The notes beneath the pieces were generated by a model. The model worked only from the letters and a program-made list of their open reading frames with translations. It was not told where the DNA came from and searched no databases. From an uncultured Granulosicoccaceae bacterium (lineage in GTDB: Bacteria > Pseudomonadota > Gammaproteobacteria > Granulosicoccales > Granulosicoccaceae): 62,014 nt of DNA. The stretch spans positions 1 through 62,014 of the forward strand of contig CALHNS010000036.1 of the NCBI GenBank assembly GCA_938035125.1, read 5' to 3'. Of this stretch, positions 61,612 to 62,014 are shown in pieces (the first letter of the stretch is position 1; each line of letters begins with the position of its first letter). Made by a program: the position numbers and the translations under genes.

Positions 61612-62014
61612 ATGACTGAGTCCAACGTTTCATCTTCCGCAGCGCCTGAAGTGCGGGTGCTTCTCGTCGACGACAGCAAGGCAGCCCGTCGTACCACTCA
61701 ATCGCAGCTCAGCGCAGCGGGGTTCACGGTTTTCACCGCGTCCGACGGGTTCTCTGCGCTCGCCGATTTGGTAGAGCACCAGCCAGATGTAGTGATTGCC
61801 GATATCGTCATGCCGCGCTTAGATGGATACCAAATTTGCGCGCTCATCAAACACAGCCCTGAGTATCAATCAACACCCGTTGTGCTGGTGTCCAGTCGTG
61901 ACGGTTTGTTCGATAGGGCCAGAGGACGATTGGTTGGCGCCAATGCCCATTTAGCAAAGCCTGTGTCCGAAGATGAATTGGTTAATACCATTCGCCAGTG
62001 TTTGAGTTCTTCTG
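61612..62014 (+). CDS. pilG: Type IV pilus chemotaxis-like response regulator PilG (3' cut by window end)
   Basis: Frame open from ATG 61612 to the right edge, 134 codons. A receiver domain: VRVLLVDDSKAARR near 14-27 with the acidic pair, VVIADIVMPRLDGYQIC near 60-76 with the phosphorylated aspartate, and the late lysine in AHLAKPVSEDE near 117. The position beside gshB matches PilG of the twitching-motility cluster in Pseudomonas. Stop not seen; the rest of the pil-chp cluster should follow. Confidence 0.9.
   Translation, partial: MTESNVSSSAAPEVRVLLVDDSKAARRTTQSQLSAAGFTVFTASDGFSALADLVEHQPDVVIADIVMPRLDGYQICALIKHSPEYQSTPVVLVSSRDGLFDRARGRLVGANAHLAKPVSEDELVNTIRQCLSSS

Noticed and set aside
1..62014. 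CRISPR arrays and RNA genes
   Set aside because: No regularly spaced repeats and no tRNA- or rRNA-like stretches were seen in the gaps between genes; small RNAs cannot be excluded by eye.

Overview
The window reads as chromosomal DNA from a gammaproteobacterium. Genes are densely packed, many start and stop codons overlap, GC looks moderate by eye, and the right third follows a gene order known from Pseudomonas: yggT-proC-yggS-pilT-pilU, then pyrC'-pyrB-pyrR-ruvX-yqgE-tonB-gshB with pilG divergent. Insertions in that order (a transaldolase, a sugar kinase/nucleotidyltransferase pair, tdk) and a short gspCDEF operon argue against Pseudomonas itself. A marine or sediment heterotroph is plausible, but genus cannot be read from this sequence. 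No rRNA, tRNA, CRISPR array, transposase or integrase was seen.

Layout. 1-6.1 kb: a molybdenum oxidoreductase operon, most likely SoeABC sulfite dehydrogenase (catalytic subunit cut by the left edge), a membrane protein and a Tat-exported thioredoxin-like protein. 6.1-10.4 kb: an accessory island of small and broken genes, all about toxins: a short secreted RHS-core protein with a toxin tip in the -1 frame and a DUF6984-like immunity gene, an orphan toxin tip with its own immunity gene, two copies of a BrnA-like antitoxin (one truncated) flanking it, a brnT remnant and an intact Phd/PemK-type pair. 10.4-22.8 kb: housekeeping and signalling (argE, pncB, an aminotransferase, a ferredoxin, a hybrid histidine kinase, a Na+/H+ antiporter, a YgjP-like metalloprotease, an orphan MotA-like protein with a PilZ protein, zapE, typA). 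22.9-28.6 kb: purine catabolism (adenine deaminase, xanthine dehydrogenase small and large subunits). 28.6-32.9 kb: an acyl-CoA synthetase-TetR operon divergent from an SDR-amidohydrolase operon. 33-40.3 kb: single stress and metabolism genes (secreted protease, sdaA, msrA-ppk2, LysE exporter, sseA). 40.3-46.3 kb: type II secretion gspCDEF. 46.7-62.0 kb: an HU protein with a histone H1-like tail, then the Pseudomonas-like block with pilT/pilU, a galacturonokinase-like kinase and nucleotidyltransferase, pyrimidine genes, yqgE, tonB, gshB and the start of pilG.

Working together: the soe genes would oxidise sulfite in the cytoplasm and pass electrons to quinone; ade-xdhAB convert adenine through hypoxanthine and xanthine to urate; pilT/pilU/pilG serve type IV pili; pyrBC' and pyrR serve pyrimidine synthesis. 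The most unusual part is the 6.1-10.4 kb toxin island, followed by the kinase/nucleotidyltransferase pair at 53.4-55.4 kb.
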